53,109 nt of DNA from Bacteroides sp. SM23_62_1. Its GTDB lineage: Bacteria > Bacteroidota > Bacteroidia > Bacteroidales > SM23-62. Positions within the stretch are counted from its first letter, which is position 1. Each line of letters starts with the position of its first letter. The position numbers were made by a program, and so were the translations under genes. Location: the NCBI GenBank assembly GCA_001304505.1, contig LJUQ01000003.1, forward strand, positions 1 to 53,109, given 5' to 3'. Under the pieces are notes generated by a model. That model was not told the origin of the DNA and searched no databases. It was given only the letters and a program-made list of their open reading frames with translations. This document shows, piece by piece, positions 38,993 to 49,845 of this stretch.

Positions 38993-40399
38993 ATGAAACA
39001 GATAAACATTAAGACCAGGATTAAGAAAATCCTTGCTGATACCATCACTCCTGTCAGCATTTATCTCCGGCTAAGAGATATTTTTCCATACAGCCTTTTA
39101 CTGGAAAGTTCGGATTATCACAGCAGGGAAGATAGTCATTCTTTCATATGCCTGGACCCTGTTGCATACTTTATGGTTGAAAACGAAAAGATCAAAACAT
39201 GTGATCTGGATGGCAGTGTAAATGTGAAAGATGTTAATCCTGGTATTTCTATCCCGGATGAATTAAATGGTTTTATAAACAGATTCAGGAATATCGATGA
39301 ACACTCCGAGATTAAAACGAATGGATTTTTCGGTTATTCAACCTATGATGTTGTCAGATATTTTGAGGATATATGCTTCAGACACCAGCAGAATCCTGAC
39401 TATAAGATTCCGGATATGGTATACTGTATGTACAGATATATCATTGCAATTAATCATTTTCAAAATGTTCTTTACCTGGTTGAAAACCAGACAGATCAGT
39501 TAACAGGAGATCTTGATTACGTAGAATCATTATTATATAACAGGAACATTGCCACATATCCTTTTGAACCCAAGGGGAAAGAGGAATCCAATCTTTCAGA
39601 TGAAGAATATATGAATCTGGTCAGTGAGGGCATAAAACATTGCCACAGGGGTGATGTTTTCCAGATTGTATTATCACGACAATTCAGGCAATCATTCTCA
39701 GGAGATGAATTCAATGTTTACCGTTGCCTGCGATCTATCAATCCCTCTCCTTACCTGTTTTATTTTGATTACGGTAGTTATAAAATATTTGGGTCCTCTC
39801 CTGAGGCTCTTCTTCAGGTCATTTCGGGCAAAGCTTATATCCATCCTATTGCCGGTACTTTTAAAAGGACTGGGAATGATGAGGAAGATAAAAAGCTGGC
39901 TCTTGAACTGGCGGATGATAGAAAAGAAAACTCAGAACATGTGATGCTCGTTGACCTTGCCAGGAATGACTTAAGCAGGAATGCCGATCATGTAAAAGTG
40001 GAAACTTTCCGTGAGATTCAGTTTTTCTCACATGTCATCCATATGGTGTCAAAAGTATCCGGGATACTCCCAGATAATTATAATTCAATAAGGATTATGG
40101 CCGATTCCTTTCCGGCAGGTACATTATCCGGAGCTCCCAAATATAAAGCGATGCAACTTATCGACAGATATGAGAATCAAAACAGGGGATACTATGGCGG
40201 AGGGATCGGATATATCGGATTTAAGGGAGATTTTAATCATGCCATCATGATCAGGTCATTTTTAAGCAAGGACAATACCCTTTTTTATCAGGCAGGTGCA
40301 GGGATTGTGGCAGACTCAAAAGAAGAAAAAGAATTACAGGAAGTGAACAATAAACTGATGGCCCTGAAAAATGCTATTCTGCAGGCAGGGAAAATTTAG
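38993..40399 (+). CDS. trpE: Anthranilate synthase component I (start moved from 38909 to ATG 38993)
   Basis: FQIVLSRQFRQSFSGDEFNVYRCLRSINPSPYLFYFDYG, GSSPEALLQV, PIAGTFKRTGNDEEDKKLALELADDRKENSEHVMLVDLARNDL. Confidence 0.95.
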   Translation: MKQINIKTRIKKILADTITPVSIYLRLRDIFPYSLLLESSDYHSREDSHSFICLDPVAYFMVENEKIKTCDLDGSVNVKDVNPGISIPDELNGFINRFRNIDEHSEIKTNGFFGYSTYDVVRYFEDICFRHQQNPDYKIPDMVYCMYRYIIAINHFQNVLYLVENQTDQLTGDLDYVESLLYNRNIATYPFEPKGKEESNLSDEEYMNLVSEGIKHCHRGDVFQIVLSRQFRQSFSGDEFNVYRCLRSINPSPYLFYFDYGSYKIFGSSPEALLQVISGKAYIHPIAGTFKRTGNDEEDKKLALELADDRKENSEHVMLVDLARNDLSRNADHVKVETFREIQFFSHVIHMVSKVSGILPDNYNSIRIMADSFPAGTLSGAPKYKAMQLIDRYENQNRGYYGGGIGYIGFKGDFNHAIMIRSFLSKDNTLFYQAGAGIVADSKEEKELQEVNNKLMALKNAILQAGKI

Positions 40400-40403
40400 A
40401 ATA

Positions 40404-40973
40404 ATGAAAATAGCTGTTATTGATAATTATGATTCTTTCACATATAACCTGGTGCATGCTCTGAAACAGATTTCCCGGCAGCAGGTGGTTGTTTTTCGGA
40501 ATGACAGGGTAAATAATGAAGAGCTCAGGATCTTTGACAAAATCTTATTATCGCCCGGTCCCGGTATACCTGATGAGGCAGGAATGCTGAAATCTATAAT
40601 CAGGCGATGGGCCCCTGAAAAGAGTATACTTGGAGTATGTCTTGGTCACCAGGCAATTGCAGAAGTATTCGGGGGGAAACTCATAAATATCCGGAAAGTT
40701 TTTCACGGTGTTGCAACAAAAATAAAGATACTGAAATCAGATGATCACCTGTTTCTGGAATTGCCAGAATTTCTGGAAGGTGGCAGGTATCATTCCTGGA
40801 TCGTCTCCTCGAAAGATCTTCCGGATTGTTTTGAAATCACTGCAGAAGCGGAGGATGGTGAAATAATGGCAATATCGCATAAAGAATATGACCTGAAAGG
40901 TTTACAGTTTCACCCGGAATCAGTACTAACCACACTGGGAGAAAAGATTATTTCAAACTGGTTGAATTATTAA
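40404..40973 (+). CDS. trpG: Anthranilate synthase component II (glutamine amidotransferase)
   Basis: IAVIDNYDSFTYNLVHAL, LLSPGPGIPDEAGM, ILGVCLGHQAIAEVFGG, LQFHPESVLT. Confidence 0.95.
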   Translation: MKIAVIDNYDSFTYNLVHALKQISRQQVVVFRNDRVNNEELRIFDKILLSPGPGIPDEAGMLKSIIRRWAPEKSILGVCLGHQAIAEVFGGKLINIRKVFHGVATKIKILKSDDHLFLELPEFLEGGRYHSWIVSSKDLPDCFEITAEAEDGEIMAISHKEYDLKGLQFHPESVLTTLGEKIISNWLNY

Positions 40974-41033
40974 TTATGATGCATTATATGATTGAATATA
41001 TAGTGAACCTAATAATTATTTATCAATCTGACT

Positions 41034-42029
41034 ATGAAAAATATTCTGAATTATCTCTATGAGCATAAGATATTAACCAAGGAAGAAGCGAAACAGGTAC
41101 TTACCAATATTGCAAAAGGGCTTTATAATCATTCTCAGATTGCATCTTTTATAAGTGTCTACCTGATGAGGAGTATTACCCTTCAGGAACTCTCAGGGTT
41201 CAGGGATGCCCTGCTGGATCTGTGTATTCCTGTGAATCTTTCGGATTATGATACAATCGATGTTTGTGGTACCGGCGGAGATGCCAAAGATACTTTCAAC
41301 ATATCAACCATTACAACCTTTATCGTTGCGGGAGCCGGAGCAAAAGTAGCCAAGCACGGCAATTATGCTGTTTCATCAACATGCGGATCATCCAATATTA
41401 TGGAACACATCGGGTATAAATTTTCAAACGATGAAGATAAATTAAGGAGAGAGATAGAACTTGCCGGTGTCTGTTTTTTGCATGCACCCTTGTTTAATCC
41501 GGCCATGAAAAATGTTGCCCCGGTGAGGAGGGAACTTGGTGTAAAAACTTTCTTCAATATGCTTGGTCCCCTCGTTAATCCGGCATCTCCGAAAAAACAG
41601 ATGGCAGGAGTGTATAGTCTTGAACTGGCCAGGTTATATAGCTATATGTTTCAACAGCTGGAAAAAGATTTTGTGATCATCCATAGCCTGGATGGATATG
41701 ATGAGGTCTCCCTCACCGGGGAATGCAAAATCATCACACGTGATCTTGAACAAATACTCAATCCTGCTGACCTTGGATTGAAAAAGTGTCTTCCGGGTGA
41801 GCTGGCAGGAGGAAAAACAGTTGCTGAAGCTGCTGATATTTTTATTCATGTCCTTGAAAATACCGGAACACCTGCACAGCATGATATAGCAATTGCAAAT
41901 GCAGGCCTGGCACTCAAAGCATATTTCCCCGGGAAAAATATTCCGGAATGTATTGACGGCGCCAGAGAATCGCTGGAAAGCGGGAAGGCTCTCCATTCGC
42001 TTAAAAGGCTTATTGAATTGAATAAATGA
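41034..42029 (+). CDS. trpD: Anthranilate phosphoribosyltransferase
   Basis: TIDVCGTGGDAKDTFNISTITTFIVAGAGAKVAKHGNYAVSSTCGSSNIMEHIG. Confidence 0.96.
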   Translation: MKNILNYLYEHKILTKEEAKQVLTNIAKGLYNHSQIASFISVYLMRSITLQELSGFRDALLDLCIPVNLSDYDTIDVCGTGGDAKDTFNISTITTFIVAGAGAKVAKHGNYAVSSTCGSSNIMEHIGYKFSNDEDKLRREIELAGVCFLHAPLFNPAMKNVAPVRRELGVKTFFNMLGPLVNPASPKKQMAGVYSLELARLYSYMFQQLEKDFVIIHSLDGYDEVSLTGECKIITRDLEQILNPADLGLKKCLPGELAGGKTVAEAADIFIHVLENTGTPAQHDIAIANAGLALKAYFPGKNIPECIDGARESLESGKALHSLKRLIELNK

Positions 42030-42814
42030 ATATCCTGGAACAAATAATTACTTATAAGAACAAAGAAGTTAAACGGATGAAAGATCTTTATCCTGTGAAA
42101 CTGCTGGAACATAAAGTATACTTTCAGAGGAATACGAATTCATTATCCGGCAGCCTGGGAAAAAATAGACCAGGTATTATTGCAGAGTTTAAGAGAAAAT
42201 CTCCTTCTGCCGGTCAATTTGGTAATCAGACGGATTTAGGACAGGTAATAAGGGGCTATGTTGAATCAGGTGCCGCAGCTCTGTCTGTCCTTACTGATGA
42301 AAAATATTTTGGTGGCAACATTGAAGATTTGAGCGAGGCAAGGGAAAAAACAGATCACCCCATTCTGAGAAAGGATTTTATCGTGGATGAGTATCAGATC
42401 ATCGAAGCCAGGGCTGCAGGTGCTGATGCAGTGTTATTGATCGCAGAAATACTAACTGAAAATCAGGTTTATGAATTTACCGGCCTGGCCAGGTCGTTTT
42501 CCCTGGAAGTGATTCTGGAGATTCATCATTCAGATCAGTTGAACAAATTATGTGACGGGATCACAATTGTTGGCGTGAACAACAGGAATCTTGTAGACCT
42601 TACGGTCGATGTGAACAGGTCTTTTGAACTGGCCTCCAGCATTCCAGGCAAATTCATGAAAATCTCCGAAAGTGGTATCAGTTCACCGGACACAATCATT
42701 CAATTAACAGAAACCGGATATCAGGGTTTTCTTATCGGAGAGTATTTCATGAAACATGATACACCACAGGAGGCTTGTAAGAAGTTGATTGAAGAGATTC
42801 TGGCGGATGATTAG
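42026..42814 (+). CDS. trpC: Indole-3-glycerol phosphate synthase
   Basis: GIIAEFKRKSPSAGQF, LSVLTDEKYFGG, LRKDFIVDEYQIIEARAAGADAVLLI, VGVNNRNL, SESGI; ATGA overlap with trpD. Confidence 0.96.
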   Translation: MNILEQIITYKNKEVKRMKDLYPVKLLEHKVYFQRNTNSLSGSLGKNRPGIIAEFKRKSPSAGQFGNQTDLGQVIRGYVESGAAALSVLTDEKYFGGNIEDLSEAREKTDHPILRKDFIVDEYQIIEARAAGADAVLLIAEILTENQVYEFTGLARSFSLEVILEIHHSDQLNKLCDGITIVGVNNRNLVDLTVDVNRSFELASSIPGKFMKISESGISSPDTIIQLTETGYQGFLIGEYFMKHDTPQEACKKLIEEILADD

Positions 42815-42860
42815 ATAGAGGGAATGGAAGAAGGCTGGAGCATAATATTGCAATGAATCC

Positions 42861-42923
42861 GACTCACCCCCCCTTTTGATTCCTTCCTCTTATACGAGTG
42901 AGAGGGACTGGGGGGTGAATCCA
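42861..42923. repeat. Diverged copy of the TCACCCCCC...GGGGGGTGA palindrome, between trpC and trpF
   Basis: GACTCACCCCCCC...CCTCT...AGAGG...GGGGGGTGA; same nested layout as 8508-8570. Confidence 0.85.
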
Positions 42924-42939
42924 CAACACTTGAAAATAA

Positions 42940-43572
42940 ATGAGCCTTAAAATAAAAGTATGCGGCATGAAGGATCCTGATAATATCAGGTTGGTGTGTG
43001 AATTACAACCTGATTTTATGGGATTTATTTTCTATTCCGGTTCTCCAAGGTATTTTGAAGGAACTGATGATCCTTTCAGTCACACAGATGTACAAGGAAC
43101 GGAAAAAGTTGGAGTATTTGTTAATGAGACTGTTGAAAGCGTATTATATAAAATCGGGAGGTATAAGTTGGACATGGTACAACTTCATGGTAATGAAACA
43201 CCCGAATATTGTTCCACCATTAAAAGAGCAGGTATTCCCATCATTAAAGCCGCTTGCATAAATAATCATAAAGATTTGGAAAATCTTTCCGTGTTTGAAA
43301 ATCATTGTGATTATTTTTTGTTTGACAAGGGGGGACAAAAATTCGGTGGCACAGGTGAAAAATTTAGCTGGGAGATTCTTAAGTCCTATACCATGCATAT
43401 TCCTTTTTTTCTGAGCGGGGGGATTGGCCCTGATGATGCAGGGATCATAAAAGAATTGAATCATCCCGGCCTCTTTGCCGTTGACATCAATAGCCGGTTC
43501 GAAATTTCTCCGGGAATGAAAGATGTATCTCTTGTAAAAACCTTTATTAAATCTATAAGACAGCAGATATGA
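42940..43572 (+). CDS. trpF: Phosphoribosylanthranilate isomerase
   Basis: [63 protein letters not shown]. Confidence 0.94.
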   Translation: MSLKIKVCGMKDPDNIRLVCELQPDFMGFIFYSGSPRYFEGTDDPFSHTDVQGTEKVGVFVNETVESVLYKIGRYKLDMVQLHGNETPEYCSTIKRAGIPIIKAACINNHKDLENLSVFENHCDYFLFDKGGQKFGGTGEKFSWEILKSYTMHIPFFLSGGIGPDDAGIIKELNHPGLFAVDINSRFEISPGMKDVSLVKTFIKSIRQQI

Positions 43573-44753
43573 CGTTCAAAGTAGATGAATATGGATACTA
43601 TGGGGAATTTGGAGGAAGTTATATTCCTGAAATGCTATACAGGAATGTGGAAGAATTACAAAGCAGATATTCTGATATACTTTCTGAGGAATCTTTCAGG
43701 AATGAATTTAAGGAATTGCTGGAAGATTATGCAGGCAGACCAACTCCTTTGTATTTTGCCTCCAGGCTTTCAGGGTATTATAAATCGAGGATTTATCTTA
43801 AAAGGGAGGATCTGAACCATACAGGGTCGCATAAAATAAATAATACGATTGGCCAGATCCTGATGGCAAAAAAACTGGGTAAAACAAGGATTATAGCCGA
43901 AACCGGTGCCGGGCAACATGGTGTTGCCACAGCAACTGTCTGTGCATTATCGGGTTTGGAATGTATTGTTTATATGGGGCGGGTTGATGTTGAGAGACAG
44001 CAACCCAATGTGCTGAAGATGAAAATGCTGGGGGCTGAGGTAGTACCAGTCGACAGTGGGAATCAAACCCTGAAGGATGCTACCAATGAAGCTATCCGGG
44101 ATTGGATTAGCCATCCACAGGATACGCATTATATTATCGGTTCTGTTGTTGGCCCTCACCCATATCCCGATCTGGTTGCAAGACTTCAGAGTGTAATCAG
44201 TGACGAACTAAAATGGCAGCTCAGGGAGAAAGAGGGGAGGGAAGCACCGGATTATATCCTGGCATGTGTGGGAGGTGGAAGCAATGCAATAGGGATATTT
44301 TATCATTATATTATGAACAGTGATGTAGAGTTGATAGGTGTGGAAGCTGCCGGTAAAGGTCTGGAAACAGGATTTTCTGCTGCAACGATGAGCCTTGGCA
44401 GTCCTGGAGTTATCCATGGGAGCCGTACTTTATTAATGCAGGATAATGATGGCCAGATACTTGAGCCTTACTCAATCTCGGCCGGACTGGATTATCCGGG
44501 TGTGGGTCCCGTACACGCTTTCCTCCATCAAACAGGCAGAGTCAGCTATATGAATGTGACAGATAAAGAAGCCCTGAATGCTGCGTTCCTTCTTGCAAGA
44601 ATGGAAGGCATTATTCCTGCCCTTGAAACAGCACACGCACTGGCAGTACTTGAAAAAATCACTTTCAGGGAAGAAGATGTAATTGTAATAAACCTGTCGG
44701 GAAGGGGAGACAAAGACATGGGTGCTTATACAAAAGAAATTGATAATGAATAG
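43569..44753 (+). CDS. trpB: Tryptophan synthase beta chain
   Basis: [75 protein letters not shown]. Confidence 0.97.
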   Translation: MTFKVDEYGYYGEFGGSYIPEMLYRNVEELQSRYSDILSEESFRNEFKELLEDYAGRPTPLYFASRLSGYYKSRIYLKREDLNHTGSHKINNTIGQILMAKKLGKTRIIAETGAGQHGVATATVCALSGLECIVYMGRVDVERQQPNVLKMKMLGAEVVPVDSGNQTLKDATNEAIRDWISHPQDTHYIIGSVVGPHPYPDLVARLQSVISDELKWQLREKEGREAPDYILACVGGGSNAIGIFYHYIMNSDVELIGVEAAGKGLETGFSAATMSLGSPGVIHGSRTLLMQDNDGQILEPYSISAGLDYPGVGPVHAFLHQTGRVSYMNVTDKEALNAAFLLARMEGIIPALETAHALAVLEKITFREEDVIVINLSGRGDKDMGAYTKEIDNE

Positions 44754-45534
44754 AATAGATTTATTATTCAAACAGAAAGATAAAAATATTCTTTCGGTCT
44801 ATTTCACAGCCGGCTATCCCCGTCTTGAAGATACCATTCCGATAATCAGGGCATTACAACAGAATGGTGTGGATCTGGTCGAAATTGGAATCCCCTTCTC
44901 TGATCCCCTGGCTGATGGTAAAATATTACAGTTAAGCAATCAGCAAGCCCTCAGGAATGGAATGACACTGCAAATCCTGTTCAGTCAGCTGCAAAATATC
45001 AGGGAGGAAATCCGGATCCCTCTGATCCTAATGGGATATCTTAATCCTGTCCTGCGTTTTGGAATGGAAAAATTCTGTGAGACAGCAAACAGGATTGGTA
45101 TAGACGGAATTATTTTACCGGATCTGCCTCCGGATATTTATCAGAGGGAATTTAAGAATATATTCATGAAATATGGACTATACAAAATATTCCTGATTGC
45201 TCCGGAAACAGGTGAAGAAAGGATAAGAACTATAGACAGGGAAGGTAATGGATTTATATATATGGTTTCATCGTCCACCACAACAGGATCGACAGGCAAA
45301 TTAGGGGAAGTGCAGACCGGTTATTTTAAGAGGATTCATGATATGAAACTGAGACTCCCGGGATTGGTTGGATTTGGGATATCGTCTCATGAGACTTTTA
45401 TGCAGGCATGTAAACATGCCAGTGGTGCTATCATTGGCAGTGCCTTTGTCGGGGCACTAGGTGCGGAAGGGAACCTGGAAAGGATAATAAAGGATTTTGT
45501 GAATGGAATAAGGACAGGGGAGGAGCAAAGTTAA
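44746..45534 (+). CDS. trpA: Tryptophan synthase alpha chain (start at ATG 44746)
   Basis: [54 protein letters not shown]; 8-bp overlap with trpB. Confidence 0.95.
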   Translation: MNRIDLLFKQKDKNILSVYFTAGYPRLEDTIPIIRALQQNGVDLVEIGIPFSDPLADGKILQLSNQQALRNGMTLQILFSQLQNIREEIRIPLILMGYLNPVLRFGMEKFCETANRIGIDGIILPDLPPDIYQREFKNIFMKYGLYKIFLIAPETGEERIRTIDREGNGFIYMVSSSTTTGSTGKLGEVQTGYFKRIHDMKLRLPGLVGFGISSHETFMQACKHASGAIIGSAFVGALGAEGNLERIIKDFVNGIRTGEEQS

Positions 45535-45591
45535 GAGGGGTATAGGATAAATACTTCATTTTAAGACTTCAGCAAGGTGGAGTAGAGATAC

Positions 45592-45654
45592 TACCTCCTC
45601 TGTATCTCCCCCTGCGAGCAGGGGGAGATGTCTTTAATAACGGACGGAGAGGTT
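45592..45654. repeat. Palindrome with core ATCTCCCCCTGC-GA-GCAGGGGGAGAT downstream of trpA
   Basis: 12-bp perfect stem at 45604-45629 with outer ACCTC/GAGGT arms. Confidence 0.85.
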
Positions 45655-45687
45655 GAACAAAATCTTGAGGTGATAAAGCCGTTCCTT

Positions 45688-46545
45688 TTACCTTCCCTTC
45701 AGTTTAATTTCTTTTGTCTCACCGTTTACTGTAATTGTAGCTAAGTCGTCACATTCGCCATTACCATAATCGAGTGTAATCAAGGGATGGTCCTCCGGCT
45801 GGATCTCAATGGTACCGGAAGTAATCCACCGGCATGCCGTTTCGAAGAGCAGTGGATTGGTTATCGTTCTTGTATAGGTCTTACCGAACCTGTTTACACC
45901 GGTGGCTTCCCCCTCGATCAGGTATTTATCATCCCATCGCCATCGGGGAGTCAGTTGTCCCTCAATCCATGTCCTGGTATGGCTGAATTCACGGGTGATC
46001 TCTTTGCCTGTTGGAGTAATGATCTTTCCACCGGTTAGCTCGACTGTAAAATACATCAAACCATCCTTATTTAATCCTTCATTGGTCACGGACTTTGTAC
46101 CTTCAATTTTAAATTCATTCACATAAAAGTTGTTGAATGTAATGGTTCTGACAGATCCTTCCTTCAGATACCTGTCTGTAATGGTCACAATGATTTTACC
46201 CTTTCGTGTTACACCAAATGGGCCCTCACAGCCATCCGTGCCAAAATCGATGGTTACAATTTTTGGCCAGTAAACAGAATCGTTATGATCGACGTATATA
46301 ATCGGGCATGTATCCTGCACCGATTTTTTAAAAAGCGGGTGTGACCAGACATATTCAAGTTGTTCAAGGGCCATATCTACTTCTGTAAAAGCCTGGTCAT
46401 ACATCAGGGCAGTTACAGCTCCATCGTCGACCAGGATAATATCCTGATCGGTAATATTATCATCATTTCTTTCACATGCAGAGAAGAAGATTGATCCTAG
46501 GATGATGCATAATAAAAGATGGAATGGTATCAGGTTTTTCATCAC
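45688..46545 (-). CDS. Hypothetical lipoprotein
   Basis: MMKNLIPFHLLLCIILGSIFFSACERNDDN lipobox; no family recognised by eye. Confidence 0.65.
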   Translation of the reverse strand: MMKNLIPFHLLLCIILGSIFFSACERNDDNITDQDIILVDDGAVTALMYDQAFTEVDMALEQLEYVWSHPLFKKSVQDTCPIIYVDHNDSVYWPKIVTIDFGTDGCEGPFGVTRKGKIIVTITDRYLKEGSVRTITFNNFYVNEFKIEGTKSVTNEGLNKDGLMYFTVELTGGKIITPTGKEITREFSHTRTWIEGQLTPRWRWDDKYLIEGEATGVNRFGKTYTRTITNPLLFETACRWITSGTIEIQPEDHPLITLDYGNGECDDLATITVNGETKEIKLKGR

Positions 46546-46741
46546 AGTAGAGTTTTAAAATGATTCTTCGACAAAATTCGTTAAAATTTCTGTCACATTA
46601 TATAAGATAATATTTGCGCAAAAAGGTTTAAAGAATTCTGAATTTTTTTTAACCTTTACAACTGGAAAAATCGTGGAAATCAGTCAAATGATTTTCAACA
46701 AATAAGAATATTAATCCGCCAGTTAAGATGGATATCCCAGG

Positions 46742-47653
46742 ATGAAATTCTCAGGAATTACACGTGTTTATTTGAGCATTATCCTTGCAATGACGTTCTG
46801 GAGCCTGACATTTGTCTGGTTTAAGATCGTAAATGAAGTATACCCACCATTTACAATCATATTTCTGAGGCTGGTTATTTCCTCTGCCATCTTGCTGGTA
46901 GCCGGATGGGTAGCAAACGTTTTACAAAAAATCAGCCGGAAAGATTTTAAATGGATTTTACTGTTATCCGTTTTTAATCCTTTCCTGTATTACATTTGTG
47001 AAGGGCTTGGGTTAACGATGGTTACCTCGACCCTTGCAGCAATAATCATCTCAACAATTCCACTTTTTGTCCCGGTAGGAGCATCCATTTTCCTTCATGA
47101 AAGGTTAACCCCATTGAATATAGCAGGCATCTTCATTTCTTTCAGCGGTGTCCTGATTGTTCTTATAAAAAGAGATTTTTCATTTGGAGCTAATACACTG
47201 GGTGTCATTCTGCTGTTACTTGCAGTCTTTTGCGCTGTTAGCTATACCCTGATAGTTAAAAAGCTGATGGATCGGTATAATGCATTCAGCCTGACAGCAT
47301 ACCAGAATTTATTTGGAATCGTTTTTTTTCTGCCGCTGGTAGCCATCTTTGAGTTCAGATCAACAATGAATTCGGTTCTTACAGTAAAAGCTGCAATCTC
47401 ATTGATCTGTCTGGCAATTTTCGGATCGACGGTCGCATTTATACTATACAATTACAGTGTTAAGAACCTTGGAGCCTCAAAGGCAAATATCTTTACCAAT
47501 ATTATACCGGTACTCACAGCTATATTTTCCTATTTTATCCTGAATGAAACAATGACATTCCAAAAAATAACCGGAATTGCTGTAGTTCTGGCAGGACTGT
47601 TATTATCACAGATGGGAAGAATAAACAAAAAAGAAAGATTTGTTTCACCATAG
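46742..47653 (+). CDS. DMT-superfamily EamA transporter
   Basis: YLSIILAMTFWSLTFVWFKIV, TLAAIIISTIPLFVPVGASIFLHERLTPLNIAGIFISFSGVLIVL. Confidence 0.88.
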   Translation: MKFSGITRVYLSIILAMTFWSLTFVWFKIVNEVYPPFTIIFLRLVISSAILLVAGWVANVLQKISRKDFKWILLLSVFNPFLYYICEGLGLTMVTSTLAAIIISTIPLFVPVGASIFLHERLTPLNIAGIFISFSGVLIVLIKRDFSFGANTLGVILLLLAVFCAVSYTLIVKKLMDRYNAFSLTAYQNLFGIVFFLPLVAIFEFRSTMNSVLTVKAAISLICLAIFGSTVAFILYNYSVKNLGASKANIFTNIIPVLTAIFSYFILNETMTFQKITGIAVVLAGLLLSQMGRINKKERFVSP

Positions 47654-47783
47654 AAAAAAGAGTTTTTATATAATATTGATTATCATTTCAAAAGACAGAT
47701 CTTTCAGGTTAGAAATAAAATCTGTATATATTCGTTTTTTATACTAATATCACAGTTTAATAGAATTTTGATAGGTATTTCCC

Positions 47784-48836
47784 TTGAGGATAATTTTTGT
47801 TATCGGGTGCTTTTTTTTGTTACCTTTTTCTGTTCAGGCGCAACTGGGTGGCAGTCATACCTATGCATTTTTAAATCTAACAAATTCTGCGAGAGTAGCT
47901 TCCTTGGGGGGGAGGGTAAATGCAATCCGGGATGACGATCTTAACCTTCCATTTCATAATCCCTCACTGCTCAATGAAGACATGCACAACCACATGGTAT
48001 TTAATTATGTGAATTATTTCATAGATATTAATTACGGATATGCTGCATATGCGCGAAATGTCAGGAAGATTGGGAATCTGGCGGGCGGAATACATTATAT
48101 CAATTATGGTGAATTTGTTTCAGCCGATATGACCGGGAATAAAACAGGCACATTTAATGCTTCGGAACTTGCTCTGAACCTGATGTGGTCCAGGAGTTAT
48201 GACAGTATCTTCCATTTCGGTGTTAATCTCAAGCCTGTTTATTCCTCTCTGGAAAGATACAATTCATTTGGTATTGCTATTGACGCAGGTATGACATATA
48301 CCAGCAGGGATAAGTTATTTGCCGCGGCAATTGTTTTCAGGAATATAGGATTACAACTTAAAACATACCATGATCAACACAGGGAATCACTTCCCTTTGA
48401 GGTTCAACTGGGATTATCGCAAAAACTCAGGTACGCTCCTTTCAGGTTTTCATTCGTATTTCATAACCTTCAGAAATTTGATATCACCTACAGTAAAAAC
48501 AATAATGGTACTGGTGAAATTGATCCGATGACCGGTGAACAGGTTCAAAAAAATAAACTGGAACAATTTGCAGATCAATCCATGCGTCATCTGATTTTTG
48601 GCCTTGAGTTCTTACCCTTTGAAAATTTCCATATAAGAGCAGGATATAACTACCAGAGAAGAAATGAATTAAAGATTGAATCAAAGGTTTCGCTTGTAGG
48701 ATTCTCCTGCGGATTCGGAATTAAAATCTCGAAATTCCATCTGAGTTATGGCCGGGCATCCTACCATCTTGCCGGGGCATCCAACCACTTTTCTATAAGC
48801 TCAAACCTTTCATCATTTTATAAAAGGAACCAGTAA
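47784..48836 (+). CDS. porQ: Type IX secretion system protein PorQ
   Basis: QLGGSHTYAFLNLTNSARVASLGGRVNAIRDDDLNLPFHNPSLLNEDMHNHMVFNYVNYFIDINYGYAAYARN. Confidence 0.88.
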   Translation: MRIIFVIGCFFLLPFSVQAQLGGSHTYAFLNLTNSARVASLGGRVNAIRDDDLNLPFHNPSLLNEDMHNHMVFNYVNYFIDINYGYAAYARNVRKIGNLAGGIHYINYGEFVSADMTGNKTGTFNASELALNLMWSRSYDSIFHFGVNLKPVYSSLERYNSFGIAIDAGMTYTSRDKLFAAAIVFRNIGLQLKTYHDQHRESLPFEVQLGLSQKLRYAPFRFSFVFHNLQKFDITYSKNNNGTGEIDPMTGEQVQKNKLEQFADQSMRHLIFGLEFLPFENFHIRAGYNYQRRNELKIESKVSLVGFSCGFGIKISKFHLSYGRASYHLAGASNHFSISSNLSSFYKRNQ

Positions 48837-49119
48837 GACATGTTTTAATTTCCACTTTTTTTTTCATAATATAGCATGGAGTCGGACCTGATCTTTCCTT
48901 AGTTTTATTATAAAATATTTTTATCTCTTTATGATTATTTAACCATTTAGGTCCATAAAGTAACACAAAGGAACCTGATTTAAATTCTTTGTGTTCCTTT
49001 AAGTTATCCTTTGTGTACCTTTGTGGTTAAGTATTATAAATGCATATTTGTTCACATAATATAAACCAAATAAGTTTATCTATTTTTGTATTCCCTGATT
49101 ATATTTAACATGAGAACGG

Positions 49120-49845
49120 GTGTATCATATTCCTGAAAATATCGTTATTGCAGTAGACGGGCCCTCTTCCAGCGGAAAAAGTACATTTGCAAAAGCTATT
49201 GCCAGCGAACTTGGTATCACTTATATTGACAGTGGTGCCATGTACCGGGCCGTCACCCTGTTTTGTCTGCGAAATGGGTTGATCATAGATGGGATAATTG
49301 ATATCCCCTCACTCATTCATAGACTGAATCAGATCAAGATTGAATTCAGATTTAATGATACCTTGAACAGGTTGGAAACATACCTGAATGGTGAGAATGT
49401 TGAAGATGAGATCAGAAATGTTGCAGTATCAAAATTTGTAAGTCCGGTAAGTAAGGTTGAACCGGTCCGGGAAAAAATGGTGGATTTGCAGCGTTCCATG
49501 GCAAAGGACAGGAGTGTGGTTATGGATGGTCGTGATATTGGCACGGTGGTTTTTCCGGAGGCAGATATTAAATTATTTCTGATCGCGAATGAGGAAGTGA
49601 GAGCTCGCAGACGGTATGATGAACTTAGGCAAAAGGGTATTAATATCAGTTTTCAGGATGTATTGAATAACATAAGTGACAGGGATTACCAGGATTCAAA
49701 CAGGTCCATCAGTCCACTGGCACAAGCGAAAGATGCGATTGCACTGGATAACAGCAACATGGGTGTTGATGGCCAGATGGAATGGTTTAGAAAACTTCTG
49801 GATAGCAAGTACGGAAAAAAGCAGAAAAATGAAAGTCAGGATTGA
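49120..49845 (+). CDS. cmk: Cytidylate kinase (GTG start)
   Basis: IVIAVDGPSSSGKSTFAKAIASELGITYIDSGAMYRAVTLF, VMDGRDIGTVVFPEADIKLFL. Confidence 0.94.
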   Translation: MYHIPENIVIAVDGPSSSGKSTFAKAIASELGITYIDSGAMYRAVTLFCLRNGLIIDGIIDIPSLIHRLNQIKIEFRFNDTLNRLETYLNGENVEDEIRNVAVSKFVSPVSKVEPVREKMVDLQRSMAKDRSVVMDGRDIGTVVFPEADIKLFLIANEEVRARRRYDELRQKGINISFQDVLNNISDRDYQDSNRSISPLAQAKDAIALDNSNMGVDGQMEWFRKLLDSKYGKKQKNESQD

